Of a stretch of 64,000 nucleotides of DNA, positions 36,751 through 47,700 are shown piece after piece. The position numbers and the translations under genes were made by a program. Every line of letters starts with the position of its first letter. The first letter of the stretch is position 1. Below the pieces are notes generated by a model. The model was not told where the DNA came from. It did no database searches and saw only the letters and a list, made by a program, of their open reading frames with translations. The DNA comes from Orthonyx spaldingii (taxonomy: Eukaryota > Chordata > Aves > Passeriformes > Orthonychidae), in NCBI GenBank assembly GCA_013397795.1, contig VZTJ01005981.1, forward strand, positions 62,001 through 126,000. Reading direction: 5' to 3'.

Positions 36751-39700
36751 GAAGCACTCAGTTTGGGGGCTTCTCCTACTTTGCTTGGTTAAAAAGTAAA
36801 TAAGTTTCTGGAATTTCAAGCTGATTACCAGAAGTTAAACAGGGAAGTTGAAGGGGAAAAGAACAACTTGGAAGCATTAAATTTTAAAGGCAACATATTA
36901 CAAGGTGATATAAAAACCGCTCAGAGGATGAGATGTTTGATCAAGAATGCACATTGGAGATAACAATACCATCTGAGAGAGACAGTGTTTCTAGTCTGTG
37001 ATCTGTTATTTATAAGGAAAAAACATGGTCAGTGTGCAGTCCTCAGTTTCCTGGTAGAAACTGCAGTTTCTTTGTTACATAATAAGGACTGAATTGGATG
37101 TTTTCTTCAAGCTGTGAACAGGGAGCAGCATGCGGCTTGTCTGCTCCAAGAATAAACCCAGGACCTCGACTGTGTTTTGAGGTTCTTACTTTTTTGTTTT
37201 CTTTTTCCTTTTTTTAAAAGTGTTCAGGGATTACCTTAGTTTCACACCTTGTAGAAAGGAGAGTGTGTTTCTTTCTGTGGTACAGTGAACGAGGCTGAAG
37301 GCAGATGTGCTACTGTCTCTGTAATTCTAAAACCTCTAAAGCGGATGTGATCCTGCCCTGAAGATGTGTCTGTGCATCCAGCTTCTCCAGGCTGGACAGG
37401 TGTACAAAGGATAAAAAGCTTTTCTCACAGGGCTTTCAAAGTAAGACAAATCATTATAATTAGGAGAAGCATTTTTTTATACATAAGACATTTTTCTCCC
37501 TAAAATAATTAGTGTTGTATTAGTTACAAGCATTGTGACATCTCAAAGGCCATGGAGAGGAGTATTTTAATCTCATATTTAGTGTTATTTTATCTCTTCC
37601 TATCAGAAACTGAAAGCTGGCCAGTTCAGATATCATTGCCAGGTATAACTCCTGTTCAGATTTGTTTTCTTCCTTTTTAAAAGATACTCAAAACAAACTT
37701 TAGACTTTAACAAAGACTTCTGTTTTCAGATTGACTGTCACTGAGCAGCAAGGCAACAATAATGGGATAATTTTTTAGGGAATTTGGCAAGAGAGATGCC
37801 TCTGGGGTGCAAAACTAAATATATAACAGAAGTTAATGTTGAAACAAAAATCAGATAGAATATGATTAATGCAAGTTAAAAAGCAGAAAAATTGCAATTT
37901 AAGTGGAAATACTTCTCTCTTGAACAAATAAAAAAATTGTTATGAAGAAATTTTAGGTATCTTACCAGAGAATGTCTCATGTTCCAAAAGTTTATGCTTT
38001 CAGTTTAGTTCAATATGTTATGACCTATAAGAAGAAAACAGTAAGAAAGATTAATCTTGTCACTTTTGACATCCAGTTATTACAAGAAAAAGCAGAAGAG
38101 GTCCATCTCTGCTTCAGTGTAACTACAGAAAAGAACCAGGGCAAGAAAGTTTGCATTAGGCTAGGCTTTGAAAGCATAAAAGAAGATGATAAGAGTTAAA
38201 CAGCTAAGATGTATTTAAATTAAAAAATTTTAAAGCTTTCACTTTAATTTCTGTTATAGTTGGAGCTATTTACATCCAGCAGTTTCCATCCCCACCTTTA
38301 TCTAGATAAATGGAATATTAAAAAATATGTGCATAGTTCAATGTTAGATTGAACATGAAAAAGGAAAGGATGGCAAATGTGATGTTAAAATCCTTTCTCT
38401 TAGAATGACCTTGATGCATCCATTAGATCTTTTAGTAAATGTAACCCTCCACTTAACATTAAGTGAAATTTTTGCTGTGCACACAGCTTCTTTGCTTACT
38501 ACCACACAAAATTCTTGGTTTCATTTCTTCCTCTGCCTCTCCCTTCTCTTTCTAAAATCAGCATATGTTTCTCAAGTCTTTCTCATCCTTATAGTTCTTT
38601 CATTTGATTTAGCTCAGTTTTCCTTCTCTTATTTAATAGATTACTTCTACCTTTCTTTTCCAGTGATTTGCTTCTTGTGCTTCAGTTCAATATATAAGGA
38701 CAGTTTTTTCTAGGCAAAGTAAAATAACCCTAATGAAGGAGGGATGGAATATCACACGGCCAATAGCTCCGCTAATTTGTTGCTTTTGGGGAACTGAAGT
38801 TGGAGGAAATGGTGCAAAACAGGGGTATAAGTATATATATAAAAAGTTGAGCACTAGGAAGGTAATAACAGCATAGCAAAGGCATTTCTGAGGGCAGGTC
38901 ATAATTATAAGCTTATTAAAGTGACTTTGATTTGAGTCCAAGGCCAACTGTTTGAAGCATTGCCATTGGAAGAAAGGCAAATTTCCACTCTTAGAGCATC
39001 TCCTGAAAACATTTCTTTTATTTTTGCTTTACCAGCTGCAGGGACAAGTCACAAGAGAAACTTGTAAGCACTAAGACAGACTTGAGATTAAAAAATAATA
39101 CCCAAATTGCCTCTTACTAGGACTGCCAAAGAAAATAACAGGTCCTGTTGTCTCACTGCCTAGTAAGTGAAAGCTCCCTGCTGGAAAGATGAAGAAAGGC
39201 CAGCAGCTGGTACCTGGACCTCAATTTGGTTGCGACAGCCAGAGAGCAAGGCAGCACTCCAAGGGGAATTTATTATAGGAAAATTCAGTCATGGGGCAAA
39301 GGAAAGATCACAGGGGGTTTTTTTGTGTTTCCAGATGCATATCTGGAATAGTTTAAAGAGCTGGAGATAAGAAGAGAAAGCAAGAAAAGGAATGTTTCCT
39401 GTGTTTTAACAGGCTAAAAATCAATGTCTACTAAAAAGCAGAAATTCAATACTATGAAAAAGGGACATCAGATAATCAGCACAACCAGCAAGGACTGAGC
39501 ACTGCTGGATGAATAAGGGCATCGTGTTGGCAGATGGGGTGCCAAGTCTTTGATCACAGGAATGAAAGGTGTCCAGGAGTCAGTGTCACCAAGAATTAAA
39601 GCATGACTTTTGAAAGTGCCTTTGGATCCTCTGGACTCAGAGGCAGAAGGCGTGTTATGATCTCAGTTAGCAGCAGCCTTACATCAGAACAAGGGGAAAC

Positions 39701-40227
39701 TGTGGTAAACTCAGAGGGTGAATGCAAGAGTCTTCATCCGTTCTGAAGAGTCAGATTAGGAATTAGAGAATTTTCATAATTATGCTTGCATTAATATCCT
39801 ATAGCAACACTGTCCTCTTTAAAAAGAAAGGGGTTTTTTGGTGGGGAAATTATGCCATCAATATATTTTGGTTTTGTAATAGGCCTGGGTGGCTTCTTTT
39901 TGCTAAACAAGATGGTAAGAGAAAGTCCTATTTATTGAGTTTATAATCTAAATAGATGTGTGAATAAAGCAATGACAAGACTATTAGCTTACTTTAGCAG
40001 GTGGTACAAACTCATCAACTGGCTAGTCCACAATTAATAGACGGTCTGTGACAGAGCTTTACCACAGATTGTTTTTCCTCTCTGAGTATCAAGAGAGTGA
40101 GTTTGTAAAGAAACTTCAGGCAAATGTGTGCCTTTGTGGGAGAACAACTTGGTGAGGAAAAAGAAAATTCATTGGCATAATTCCTAAAAACGTTGGGTAG
40201 AAAATATGTTTACATTTTTCTTTTCAG
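36751..40227. other. Gene-poor sequence
   Basis: No gene is recognised. A 102-codon plus frame at 38405-38713 reads as hydrophobic Leu/Phe-rich text because the strand is T/C-rich there; it is treated as chance. The stretch 39440-39760 is locally richer in G+C without identifiable content. Confidence 0.5.
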
Positions 40228-40407
40228 AGTTTGCTAAATTGGGGAATACCATTCCTAAACCATGAGATGGAGCAATCCCAACAATCAGCCCTTGATCAAA
40301 TGCAGTTTAAGCACATTGTGTATTCACAGAGGAACATTCAGACTTGGTTCAGGGTGGTCCCAGTCTGCCTGGGAAGAAGGATTGAACACTTGTGCTTTTC
40401 AGCCCAG
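40228..40407 (+). other. Exon-like segment with good splice borders
   Basis: A pyrimidine-rich acceptor ACATTTTTCTTTTCAG ends at 40227 and a strong donor CAG/GTAAGTG begins at 40408. The 180 bases between are open in one frame for exactly 60 codons, and that frame stays open beyond the donor to 40545. The conceptual product is rich in Gln, Phe and Arg (for example NIQTWFRVVPVCLGRR) and is not recognised. It could be an exon of a coding or long non-coding transcript; no partner exon was identified, so it remains a candidate only. Confidence 0.25.
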
Positions 40408-42880
40408 GTAAGTGCAAAAAAAGAGATAAATGCAAATATATTTATTGGGATGGAAGGGCTTAAATGCAAAGGGCTTAATTGCAATGGTTTTGGACCTTCC
40501 AGGGGCAATAAGGAAAGAAGAAAGAAAAGAAACCCAAAAGAATGAAACCTGGATGCTAGTGATGAACTGTGCTCAGAAGAGAATGTAGAACAACATGAAA
40601 GAGACTTCAGTACAGTTTAAGCAAGGATGCAGCAGCACAAGACGCCATTGACTGCTGAGACCTACAAACTCAGAATCACAGCACATGTACTCCTCTGATA
40701 GTTCCTGTTCGAGTCCGTGCACTCTGCCAAACATCTGCCATAACAAAATCTGCCAACAGATAAAAGTAACCTATTGCTTCTTCAGGGTATGGAAAGTGCA
40801 TGGAGTTGATCTTACCATAAGTGTACAAAGTGGCATATTTTGAATTGAGAATGTGCCTTGTGAAACTTTACAAATGATGAAACATTTTTGCTTTGTGACC
40901 TATAACCATATACTGCCCTTTTGCAGAATGAGGAAATGCTGTTTTGTGATGCTCTAAGTAGTTAATCACTACTTGCAATCGATCTTCATAACATTTCTCT
41001 AATGCCTTGAATCTCAGATCTTCCTTCTGCAGGCTCTGCATGCCAAGACAGTGGTGATTTATAAAAAAATACAGCTCATTTGAGTGCAAAGTCAATAGAT
41101 CACTCCCTAACTGCTCTACTATAGCAGTGCAGAATGCCAGATTTAATTCCTTGGCATAAACTACTGCTAGAAAAATCCAGTGCTGTTTGTGATGCCAGAC
41201 ACAGCCATAACGCAGTCTGGGTTAGAGATATGAGCATTGATCTTTCAGAAGATTTGCTGTCTGCCCTTGTTTTAACTTTATGTGTGCTCTGCTCTGCCAG
41301 ACTAAGAAACTCAGTGCCAACTGAGATACTTCTTCCCCATTGTTACCTGTGGAATGAAAACAACAGGACTCGGAGAAAGTTTGGATGCCTGCTTTAGGAT
41401 AAGCAGCCATTCTGGGCTACTTTGCTGTAGGATTGATTATCAAGGCAAGAAAATGAGAAAACAGGAAGCTGTCCTCTTCATGCCCATGTTTCTGCTGCTC
41501 AGAGCACAGAAAGGGGAGAGCGCAGAGCTCTGCATGGGAGAAAAGGCCCCAGATGATCCATATTCATTTCCTTGCTGCTTCAGCGATGCCACCTGAGGAA
41601 CTGATACAGCTTCTTTATTTATTTGGATACTGTCATCTATCAAGATACTCTGTTCACAGTTTACTTTCTGAAACGCTGCTGAAAGAAGAAAACACTGAAG
41701 GCCAGACTGAAATGGGAATAGCTAATGAATCAAGTAGACTTCTTGGAACAACTTAGCTTTCACTGCCAATAATTAGGGATGCTTTTTTCATGCGGCAGCA
41801 AATTAAAATGAAGAACTGGGGTTTGAGATGGCAAAAATAAGCAGCGTATTTTCAAACCCTTGAGATACAGTGGAAGAAAAATGGGATTTGGATTTAAAAT
41901 AGTTTAAGTTTAAAATTTTGCAGAAATAAGACCTAACTAATAAGGTGCTACATAGCTTAAGTCAAAAGCCACCTGACTGTAACTTTGGCTCAATCAAGCA
42001 TCATGACTGCCACATATACATCAATGCCTTAGACAATTTAGCTTTTCCATGCTTAATTTTTTTTTAAGTTAGAAAAAAGGACCAGTATAATTAATTTTGA
42101 ATAGTATTTTAAAGAAGGAATGCTATACAAATTAATTTTTTTAATATATGATCTTTGTAAAAATCATACTGAAGTGAACTATACAATTGTTATCTAGAAA
42201 GCGGAACAAAGTGGAAAATCACACTGAATTCAGTCTTAGATTAGAATTCAAATAACATTATTGAAATTCTACTGTAGTTCTACATTTAAATACTATAAAT
42301 TCCTGCTTGGTAAAAAAATGAAATTCAGACTTTTTTAGGTCTGGAAAAATCCATATACTATATTAACCATAACATGAAGTCATGTAAATAAGCCTCATTT
42401 CTTTTTCCTATATAATACATCCTTCAGTTATATTCAGACAATAAAAGTAATTGATTTTTATACAAGAACTAAGGTTTGCTCTGGTGAAACCCAGCAGCAA
42501 AAAGGTTTTGAATTGGAAACATTTCCTGCTATTATTTTAAAACTACTAAGAAAGTAGCAAGACCTCATTAATATACATTGTTACAGAGAAATTACAAATA
42601 GGTTGTATGTGAGGGTGAATTTCAATCAACAGTTTCATCAATGTCATGGAATTCTATTAACAGTCTCATTTTCATCTCACTAGTTTTCTAACAGAAAGAA
42701 TTTACTGACCCTGCATGTACTTGGTTGTAATGAGGCTTCATTTATATTTTCACCACCAAAATACCAGCATGATTAAATTTTAAAACGGAAGGGGAGCAAG
42801 GTCATTTCTATCAGTAAAGAAAACCTCTAAAAAGAAACCATTTGATCGCACAGAAGTGCAAACTTCCTTTCTTTCTTTCT
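40408..42880. other. Gene-poor sequence upstream of the RING gene
   Basis: No gene is recognised. Three overlapping plus frames of 67 to 87 codons at 41134-41756 and opposed minus frames lack motifs. From 41900 to 42780 the sequence is strongly A/T-rich. A short CTTT repeat (42866-42881) marks the edge of the GC-rich island that follows. Confidence 0.5.
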
Positions 42881-43252
42881 TCGCACAAGACACGGGGGAT
42901 GCAGCGGGCAGTTGTTCGAGAGCAGCCCCAGGGGCGTGTGCCAAGCGCCGGGGTGAGGATGGCCCATTGCGATCTCACACAGAGCTGGGTTTTGGTGCCA
43001 GTGATAACACCTAGTGAAGGATTATGATGTAGAGATGGTCTGGGAGGGGAAACCTTAGCTGGGAACGTTTCCTTCGTGGGGGATCCGAGCATTTCTTCCA
43101 TCCGTCCCCAGACCAGCCAGCCAACATCCATAGCCTCTCTCTCTCTGCTCGCCCGACATCCGCAGCGCTAATGAGCGGGAGCAGCTCACCATCCCGAGCC
43201 AGCCCTTCTGCCAGACAGCTTCCAGCACCTTCCCCGTCCCTCTCGGCAGGAC
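42881..43252 (+). promoter_or_regulatory. CpG-rich island, probable promoter and 5' leader of the RING gene
   Basis: CpG dinucleotides are rare in the preceding kilobases but become frequent from about 42883 (GCGGGC, TTCGAG, AAGCGCCGGGG, CCCGACATCCGCAGCGC), and the island continues through the coding start into the N gap and out to about 43830. No TATA box is evident, as usual for such promoters. A CT run at 43135-43146 lies in the probable leader. The transcription start cannot be placed from sequence alone. Confidence 0.55.
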
Positions 43253-43963
43253 ATGGCGAGCGGTGCCAAAGAGAGCGTAGGGGAGAGCGGCTCTGCCGCG
43301 GGGGCAGGGCCGCTGAAGGCGGCGGCGGGCTCGGAGTGCCCCATCTGCCTGGGAGCCGTGCGGCAGCCGGCCTTCGTGGCCTTCTGCAAGCACCACTTCT
43401 GCTTTAGGTGCATNNNNNNNNNNNNNNNNNNNNNNNNNNNNNNNNNNNNNNNNNNNNNNNNNNNNNNNNNNNNNNNNNNNNNNNNNNNNNNNNNNNNNNN
43501 NNNNNNNNNNNNNNNNNNNNNNNNNNNNNNNNNNNNNNNNNNNNNNNNNNNNNNNNNNNNNNNNNNNNNNNNNNNNNNNNNNNNNNNNNNNNNNNNNNNN
43601 NNNNNNNNNNNNNNNNNNNNNNNNNNNNNNNNNNNNNNNNNNNNNNNNNNNNNNNNNNNNNNNNNNNNNNNNNNNNNNNNNNNNNNNNNNNNNNNNNNNN
43701 NNNNNNNNNNNNNNNNNNNNNNNNNNNNNNNNNNNNNNNNNNNNNNNNNCACCGCTCGGGACCCGCCCGCGGGACTGGCCCTGGTGCCCCTCCGGACCCA
43801 CACGGTGGCACAGAGTAGCGGCGGCCCCTCTGCCGTTTCCATGAACATTTTGGTGGATGGAGAGAAATGGGTGATTGTGGCCTCTCTCTCTCCCCCCCAG
43901 TACAAAAATCCTCTTGACCCGCTGAGCAAAGCTGTGTATATTAGTCTTAATAAATTCAGATAG
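43253..43963 (+). CDS. RING-finger protein, probable E3 ubiquitin ligase, centre missing
   Basis: The ATG at 43253 sits in a good context (GGACATGGC). Residues 1-28 are a Gly/Ala/Ser-rich leader; residues 29-53 give the first six ligands of a C3HC4 RING: C29, C32, C45, H47, C50 and C53. RING domains bind two zinc ions and recruit ubiquitin-loaded E2 enzymes. The segment CPICL plus FCFRC most resembles the TOPORS RING, but a TRIM or other RING protein is not excluded. A 336-base N gap (43414-43749) removes the last two ligands and the middle of the protein. The 70 residues after the gap stay in frame if the gap size is right and end at TAG 43961-43963; they match nothing I know. At about 236 residues the protein would be far shorter than TOPORS. 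The gap could hide an intron, and a good acceptor at 43882-43900 offers another structure. Confidence 0.6.
   Translation: MASGAKESVGESGSAAGAGPLKAAAGSECPICLGAVRQPAFVAFCKHHFCFRCXXXXXXXXXXXXXXXXXXXXXXXXXXXXXXXXXXXXXXXXXXXXXXXXXXXXXXXXXXXXXXXXXXXXXXXXXXXXXXXXXXXXXXXXXXXXXXXXXXXXXXXXXXXXXXXXXTARDPPAGLALVPLRTHTVAQSSGGPSAVSMNILVDGEKWVIVASLSPPQYKNPLDPLSKAVYISLNKFR
43414..43749. other. Assembly gap, 336 N
   Basis: A run of N inside the RING gene. It removes the second half of the RING domain and whatever follows. The size may be an estimate, so reading frame continuity across it is not proof of a single exon. Confidence 1.
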
Positions 43964-44001
43964 CTGTCGTACAAAGAGAAAGGTTAAGCAACATACCCCT
44001 G

Positions 44002-44019
44002 AATAAACTTTTTAATAAA
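44002..44019 (+). terminator. Polyadenylation signals of the RING gene
   Basis: Two AATAAA hexamers lie at 44002-44007 and 44014-44019, 39 and 51 bases after the stop codon, followed by a T/G-rich stretch (TGTGTAATATTGTGTTCAG) of the kind found downstream of cleavage sites. A third AATAAA overlaps the end of the coding frame at 43949-43954. The position so close to the stop supports 43961-43963 as the true 3' end of the gene. Confidence 0.55.
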
Positions 44020-44039
44020 CTGTGTAATATTGTGTTCAG

Positions 44040-47000
44040 TATTAATGTGATTAACATAAGAGAAAATTGAGGGTGTCTATTCATACCTTGATTAATACAT
44101 GTCATAAAAAAAGAAAAGAGCCATGATGTTCTTTTGCAGTATTTAGGCCATGTTGCCCTTTTTAAAAACTGAATCAGAATGTAAAGGCAAAACACATTAC
44201 CATAAAAACAGGGCTGAAAACACGTGTCAGGAAATACACTATGTTTGTCTGGATCTGAAAACTACAAGACACACATATGACATCTGATCTGCACTGAACC
44301 ACTTGACTTCCAGTATGACTCAGATACCACATGATACTTCCTTACTATCAGAATACAGTCTACCAAGAAATTAGAAGATGTCTTTTGTTTTGTATGTCTC
44401 CCAGTAATAATAACACTGAGCACTCTGTTTGTTAAGTGTAATTAGTACGGAGTGGAGTTTTACACAATAGTAAGGGGTAATATAATTACAGATGCACACT
44501 GTCTCCTAACACATAGTTAAGTCAAATTTCCTATGCAGAAGAATTTGTATTATGGTTGATACATATTCATAAGCAGACACACGATGTCATCTCTCAGCTG
44601 AAAACTAAAGAAAAACTAACTTTGCACATCCTTCACAATTACTTAAATCTGCTATGAATCCAAATTGGGTATTTGTAGTCTTTTTTTCCTGACTAATAGA
44701 ACTGTGGCCCTTTTAATTCTATGACTGAAAATAGACATCTCTCCATTTTTAATGCTTTAACGTCATTATACATAGCCAAGCTTGAAAGAATTTGATTTGT
44801 GAATAACATTACAAGCAGAGATAGTGTAAATGAGAGACACTGGTTAAACACTTGAAAGATCTATTGCAGCCTAGAAAAAACAGATAAACTGCATTAGGGC
44901 TAAGAAGTCCCTGGAGCTGTTACTTAGTAGGTGGGACAGTATTAGGGTCGGTATCAAAGATGCTTGCCCTGCTCTCCAGATATTGGCTAACATTCATGTT
45001 CTGTCCCTGCTGTCTTCCTCTCATTCTACCTAATTTTCTTCTCCAAAAGTAAAATGAACGGGACCAAGAAAAATCCAGGTCAGATAAGAGGTAACTGATG
45101 AAAAAAGGGAGAAGTGTAAGAGGCTAATTAGTAATAATAACAACACAGGAGGGTAACTACAGATTTTTCTACCAGGACATGTTTTCAGAGCATCACACAA
45201 ACTTATTACATAGGCTGGTTTAAGGGGTGGTGGTGAAAACGAGCAGAAAAAATTCCCTAATATATAATTGAGAGAGCAGGGCACAACTGGGAGTTACCTT
45301 GGCTCTGTTGGTGAATTTAGCCTTGGGTTTCTGGAGTATACACACAAGGAATGTGTATGATCAGTGTATGATAGACACATCTATGTATGTAGGAATAGAT
45401 GGAAAATTTGGTTGATGACTAAAAATATTTCTTCTCAGGAGGACAAATCCAATAAATAGATCTCTTTTTCAGTTTGGGAAACTAACCCCGAAAACAGCAG
45501 CTTGGAGGCAGCCGATTTTCTACTTTTAAATTCATGCAATGCTTAAAAAATAATGACAATGCTTAGGTGTGTAGGACTCCTTTCTTCATGCTCCCAGCAC
45601 ACTTTGGCCACACAATTTTATTCTGCAGGCATATGAGCAGCTGAGTTCCACACAGCAAATATTTGAAGATTCCTTATTTCAAGCTAGAACTGGCAAAGCA
45701 ATAACAGGCATTGATTTTACATCTGTTTGGCTACACAGATCAAAAATGCTTCTGCAATCATCCTGTTAAAGAAGAAAAGCATTAACAGGAGATGTTCCTG
45801 CCAACCACAGTTATTCAGCATTGAGTCAGATCCGTCACACTGCATCAGATCAGGAAACTTTTTTCTTTGAATTGTTTTACTTTAGTTTTTAAGACTACAG
45901 ATAATCTCATTACACCACTTAACTTGATTGTATGCAATCCATATTATAGGCTGATTTATAGACTGTTTCAAGGAGAGGTGAATCTAAACTCGAGAGCAGG
46001 TTCCCAGGCTAGGACACAAATGGAGATCCTTTTCAAAAGCAATTTACTTTTTCTTAGCGAAAACGTGGTAGGTAAAATCTAGAAACAAAATAAAACTTCA
46101 GAAAAGATACCCTAAAAACAGCAAAAGACTTAAAACCAGTAAAAGTAATAAAAGGGATCTTCACAGATCTCACAGAAAAGGTTGTGGGAATATAGCCATG
46201 CAAAGAAGTAAAATCAAACACAAATAACTGAGCTTATTAAAATTAGCACCAATAACATTGTAGACAAGTTTTAACATGGAATCTTCTCTTCTTACTTCAG
46301 TCTTTCTGCTACCTCAAATGTACCTATTCCAGCTCATGCTCATTTCCCTATCTGTTCATCAGCAGCTCTGCTTTTGGGACAGATATTCCATGGTTAGATC
46401 AGTGTTATAGCTCAACACTGCATGGCTTGATGCACAAACTGTTTGTGACCCACACCGGGAAGTCTTTTAGCTGGCACATGGCACACACATAACAGATCAG
46501 AGCCCCCAGAGCTCCTGAGAACTCTTCAAAGCTTTCTCTGGAGAGCTAAGTGTTACTTCTCATCAACCCTATGAGCACAAACTTGTAGGACAGCTATAAT
46601 TAAAAGTACAGCGGAAACTTGTTCTTTCAAACTTCATAAAATTAAAGTCCAAATTAATCCTGCATCCTATTAATAGTTATCATGGTCTAAGGTAAAACTG
46701 TTTCAGGCCAGAGCTCAGCTACAATTACAGTGGCAGGATACACCTCTCTGCTTTGTGCTTAGAAAGCTGCAAATGTCTAAAGACTTCACTGTCCTTTATT
46801 GTTTGTATCATCACAAGCGTGGTGCCTGGGACCAAAAACTGAGATGCTACAAAAACAAAAGGTAAATGGAGTAGTGACAAAACGGCAAACAAAAATAAAT
46901 GTGACATGCTGATCATGTGTTAGGAGGAGAATTGTGAAGGAAAGTTGTGTCTCATAAGTCACCTAGGTAGGGGAGAAAGAAAAGGAAACCTCGAGAGAGA

Positions 47001-47187
47001 GTCAAGTTCTGTCTTTGATGCCCTGTGCAAAGCAGGGAAGCCCAGATGTCCAGGCAACAGTGCAGGAGTGTGAGGACATCCTGTGGGACTCGGTCCACAG
47101 GCTGGAGGACAACCATGGAAGTATTTTAAACAACTTAAACTATAGAGAAAGAAGAGAAATAAGAGGAAGCTTTTTCTCACAGACAAT
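44040..47187. other. A/T-rich sequence, no gene seen
   Basis: No exon or repeat that I can support. Minus-strand frames at 45030-45284 and 46959-47186 are Leu/Ser/Pro-rich texts from T/C-rich complement and have no motif. Confidence 0.5.
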
Positions 47188-47700
47188 ATGAATTATCAAC
47201 AGTTAGGTGGGAAGCAAAGAGTAGAAATAATTGTTCAGTTGTCATAATAGAGAGAAACTACCATGGGGAGAATTGCTCTTACGCTGCTGTTTTTCAGCAT
47301 CCTCCTGAAAAATCCAGGAAGTGGAGACATGCAAAAGATATCAAGGTTCATTAGTGATATAATATTATTCAAACTTGTCAAAACTAAATTGACTGCAAAG
47401 ACTTGCAGAAGCCTTTTTGATTGAGACATAGAGCAGCTGATGAAATTTCAATTCAGTAAATGTAAAGTCATACACACAGGGAAAACACAGTCCTAACTTT
47501 ATACACAAACAGATGATGATAAGCTTGAAATGAAATATTACCAGTTAGGAGTCATTGTAGATAATTCTCTGAAAAAAGAGCAAACAAATGCAGAAAAACT
47601 AGTAGAGCCTTTCTGCTGGATCTTAGGGACAAGGACCACCCTTCAAGAATTAAGAAATTTGTTCACTAAACCTGTGCTAACCAGGACTTACAAAATTCAC
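47188..47700 (+). mobile_element. Degenerate CR1/L3-like LINE, reverse-transcriptase 3' half
   Basis: AGGTGGGAAGCAAAGAGTAG near 47200 and the AACTACCATGGGGAGAATTG block near 47257 correspond to the decayed VPQGS segment. TTCATTAGTGATATAATATT near 47347, followed by CAAACTTGTCAAAACTAAA, reads FISDIILFKLVKTK, a decayed version of the catalytic FADDTKLF block. CAGTAAATGTAAAGTCATAC near 47454 matches the segment after it, and GGAGTCATTGTAGATAATTC near 47547 the LGVIVD block. The order is right and the copy is full of stops. This is the same old lineage as the relic at 27.4 kb. The right end is approximate. Confidence 0.65.

Noticed and set aside
43171..43407. Plus-strand 78-codon frame starting at an upstream ATG
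   Set aside because: It overlaps the RING frame out of phase and gives Ser/Pro/Gly-rich text without a motif. It could act as an upstream ORF but nothing supports it.
43055..43974. Minus-strand frames of 135 to 262 codons over the RING gene
   Set aside because: They cross the N gap and are shadows of the GC-rich plus-strand gene.
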